Source: Actinomycetota bacterium
GTDB taxonomy: Bacteria; Actinomycetota; Acidimicrobiia; Acidimicrobiales; Iamiaceae
Assembly (NCBI GenBank): GCA_016185275.1
Contig: JACPNX010000046.1
Coordinates: 1 to 35,670 of the forward strand
Direction of reading: 5' to 3'
Length of the DNA stretch: 35,670 nt
Program-made: the position numbers and the translations under genes
Notes under the pieces: model-generated
The model's database searches: none
What the model was told of the DNA's origin: nothing
What the model saw: only the letters and a program-made list of their open reading frames with translations
In this document: positions 33,734 through 35,670 of the stretch, one piece after another
Layout: each line of letters starts with the position of its first letter
Position numbering within the stretch: position 1 is the stretch's first letter

Positions 33734-33817
33734 TTGAGCGGCCATGTCCTGACGACGCTTCGAGAATCCGGGCTGGGGGGCCGAAGCGGCCACCGGTACC
33801 CTTGGCGGGTGGCCGCG

Positions 33818-35670
33818 ATGACGTTCCTGGACCTGCTGCGCGAGCGCGTCGTCGTCTACGACGGGGCCTTCGGCACCTACATGCAGCAGCAGGGGCTGAC
33901 GGCGGACGACTTCGGCGGCCCGGCGCTGGAGGGGTGCACGGACCTGCTCGCGGTCACCCGCCCCGATCTGATCAGGCAGATGCACGGGGAGTTCTTCGAT
34001 GCGGGCGCGGACGTCGTCGAGACCGCGACGTTCGGCGCGTTCGCCATCCCGCTCGGCGAGTACGGCATCGCCGAGCGCGCCCACGAGATCAACGTCGCCG
34101 CCGCTCGGCTCGCGCGCGAGGTGGCCGACGGGTTCGCCACGCCGGACCGGCCGCGCTTCGTCGCCGGGTCGATCGGGCCCGGCACCAAGTTCGCCTCCCT
34201 CGGGCAGATCCGCTTCGCCGAGCTGCGCGACGCGTACGAGGTGCAGGTCCGCGGCCTGCTCGAGGGCGGGGTCGACCTGCTCGTCATCGAGACCCAGTTC
34301 GACCTGCTCGGGCTCAAGGCGGCCGTCATCGGGGCCCGGAGGGCCATGGGTGCGTCGAACCGGCAGGTGCCCATCCAGGCCCAGGTCACGATCGAGCTGA
34401 CCGGCCGCATGCTGCCCGGCACGGAGATCGGGGCGGCGCTGGCCGCCGTCGATCCGCTCGGCGTCGACGTGATCGGCATCAACTGCGCGACCGGACCCGC
34501 GGAGATGAGCGAGCACCTGCGGCACCTCAGCCAGCACAGCCGCATGCCGATCTCGTGCATCCCCAACGCCGGGCTGCCATCGGTCGTCGACGGAGCGATG
34601 CACTACGACCTGAGCGCCGAGGAGTTCGTCGCTCACCAGGAGCGCTTCGTGCGCGAGCTGGGCGTGCAGGTGGTCGGCGGCTGCTGCGGTACGACCCCCG
34701 AGTTCATCCGGCTGCTGGCCGAGCGGGTCCGCGACGTCGAACCGGCCCGCCGGGAGCCGGTCCACGAACCCGCGGTCACGTCGATCTACTCGCAGGTGCC
34801 GCTGCGCCAGGACACCGCGTTCCTCATGATCGGCGAGCGCACCAACGCCAACGGATCCAAGAAGTTCCGCGACGCGATGCTCGCCCAGGACTGGGACCAG
34901 TGCGTGCGCATGGCCGCCGAGCAGGTGAAGGAGGGCGCCCACATCCTCGACGTCTGCGTCGACTACGTCGGCCACGACGGGACGGTCGACATGGACGAGA
35001 TCGCCGCCCGCTTCGCCACGCAGGCCAACGCCCCGCTCGTGCTCGACTCCACCGAGCCCCAGGTGATGGAAGCCGGGCTGCAGTGGATCGGCGGCCGGCC
35101 CATCCTGAACTCCGCCAACCTCGAGGACGGCGAGGCCCCGGGCTCGCGCCTCGACCGGGTGATGACCCTCGCCAAGACCTACGGCGCGGCCGTCATCTGC
35201 CTGCTGATCGACGAGGAGGGCCAGGCCCGCGACGTCGAGTGGAAGATGCGCGTCGCGCACCGCATCGCCGACATCGCCGTCGACCGCTACGGCCTCGAGC
35301 CGAGCGACCTCATCTTCGACGCCCTGACCTTCCCGCTGTCGACCGGCGACGACGACCTCCGCCGCGACGCCATGGCGACCATGGACGCGATCCGGCGCAT
35401 CAAGGCCGAGATCCCGGGCGCGTTGACCGTGCTGGGCGTGTCGAACGTGTCGTTCGGGCTCAGCCCCGCGGCCCGCCACGTGCTCAACTCGGTGTTCCTG
35501 CACGAATGCGTGGAGGCCGGGCTCGACGCCGCCATCGTGCACCCGTCGAAGATCCTGCCGCTCAACCGCATCTCCGACGAGCAGCGCGACGTGAGCCTCG
35601 ACATCATCTACGACCGTCGCGGGGCCGCGGGTGCGCTGTCGGGCAGCGACCCGGGCTACGACCCGCTGCA
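33818..35670 (+). CDS. metH: Cobalamin-dependent methionine synthase, N-terminal part (cut by window edge)
   Basis: 617 codons are visible before the window ends. The homocysteine domain starts VVVYDGAFGTYMQQQG and carries zinc Cys residues in GINCATGPAEM and VGGCCGTTPEF. The pterin (methyltetrahydrofolate) domain starts FLMIGERTNANGSKKF, with VKEGAHILDVCVDYVG, LDSTEPQVMEAGL and LGVSNVSFGLSP. The cobalamin and activation domains would follow outside the window. The enzyme moves the methyl group of methyl-THF to homocysteine through B12. ATG 33818 has GGTGG just upstream; a GTG nine bases earlier is in frame. It is another B12 user near the mutase set. Confidence 0.95.
   Translation, partial: MTFLDLLRERVVVYDGAFGTYMQQQGLTADDFGGPALEGCTDLLAVTRPDLIRQMHGEFFDAGADVVETATFGAFAIPLGEYGIAERAHEINVAAARLAREVADGFATPDRPRFVAGSIGPGTKFASLGQIRFAELRDAYEVQVRGLLEGGVDLLVIETQFDLLGLKAAVIGARRAMGASNRQVPIQAQVTIELTGRMLPGTEIGAALAAVDPLGVDVIGINCATGPAEMSEHLRHLSQHSRMPISCIPNAGLPSVVDGAMHYDLSAEEFVAHQERFVRELGVQVVGGCCGTTPEFIRLLAERVRDVEPARREPVHEPAVTSIYSQVPLRQDTAFLMIGERTNANGSKKFRDAMLAQDWDQCVRMAAEQVKEGAHILDVCVDYVGHDGTVDMDEIAARFATQANAPLVLDSTEPQVMEAGLQWIGGRPILNSANLEDGEAPGSRLDRVMTLAKTYGAAVICLLIDEEGQARDVEWKMRVAHRIADIAVDRYGLEPSDLIFDALTFPLSTGDDDLRRDAMATMDAIRRIKAEIPGALTVLGVSNVSFGLSPAARHVLNSVFLHECVEAGLDAAIVHPSKILPLNRISDEQRDVSLDIIYDRRGAAGALSGSDPGYDPL

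Noticed and set aside
33692..33817. Cobalamin or SAM riboswitch before metH
   Set aside because: The gap is only 126 bp and contains a short palindrome but none of the conserved riboswitch core patterns.
33692..35542. Upstream extension of the SDR frame antisense to metH
   Set aside because: The metH frame is clearly coding, and the SDR family start is at 33691.

Overview
This is a GC-rich window (clearly above 65% G+C by eye, with the long antisense open frames typical of such DNA). The gene set suggests a high-GC actinobacterium, and the acyl-CoA, B12 and polyprenyl genes would fit a lineage such as Acidimicrobiia. That placement is inference from gene types; there is no rRNA or other marker here. 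About 27 genes are recognisable. I see no tRNA or rRNA gene, CRISPR array or prophage.

Layout. 1-1.6 kb: the C-terminal end of an ISL3-type transposase, a small lower-GC membrane protein, a pentamer palindrome and a decayed actinobacterial gene. 1.6-4.3 kb (-): an acyl-CoA synthetase coupled through a 29-codon ORF to an amidohydrolase-fold protein that lacks the usual metal ligands. 4.4-8.6 kb (-): GT39-type membrane glycosyltransferase, RDD membrane protein, LpdA-like flavoprotein and a one-TM protein. 8.6-10.2 kb (-): a FetA/FetB-type ABC exporter whose ATPase has lost both Walker B acidic residues. A helically phased GTGCAC repeat separates it from a divergent histidine phosphatase. 11-12.9 kb: a crotonase and a PPOX-type flavin protein. 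12.8-15.7 kb (-): LarC and a LarE-LarB fusion, which together cover nickel-pincer cofactor synthesis, without LarA.

15.7-20.6 kb (+): methylmalonyl-CoA mutase, a DUF2142-type membrane protein and the mutase chaperone GTPase MeaB. 20.7-25.6 kb: a TreT-like glycosyltransferase with a one-base frameshift, a large GT-C-like membrane protein and a UPF0104 flippase-like protein, possibly a surface-glycan set. 25.7-27.7 kb (-): a rhodanese-MoeB fusion in reversed domain order behind a SigR/SigH-like promoter, and a Zn sirtuin. 27.9-33.7 kb: an unknown actinobacterial protein, PduO-type cobalamin adenosyltransferase, polyprenyl diphosphate synthase, UppS, a small secreted or anchored protein, a diiron ferritin-like protein and an SDR. 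33.8 kb to the end: the first two domains of cobalamin-dependent methionine synthase.

How the genes work together. Cobalamin is a common thread: mutase, MeaB, adenosyltransferase and MetH all lie within 20 kb. Lipid-linked glycan assembly is a second: prenyl synthase, UppS, three GT-C-like proteins and a flippase-like protein. I did not find one clearly new multi-gene system. The most unusual items are the Walker-B-less FetA, the LarE-LarB fusion without LarA, the amidohydrolase-fold protein without metal ligands, and the reversed rhodanese-MoeB fusion with its candidate stress promoter.
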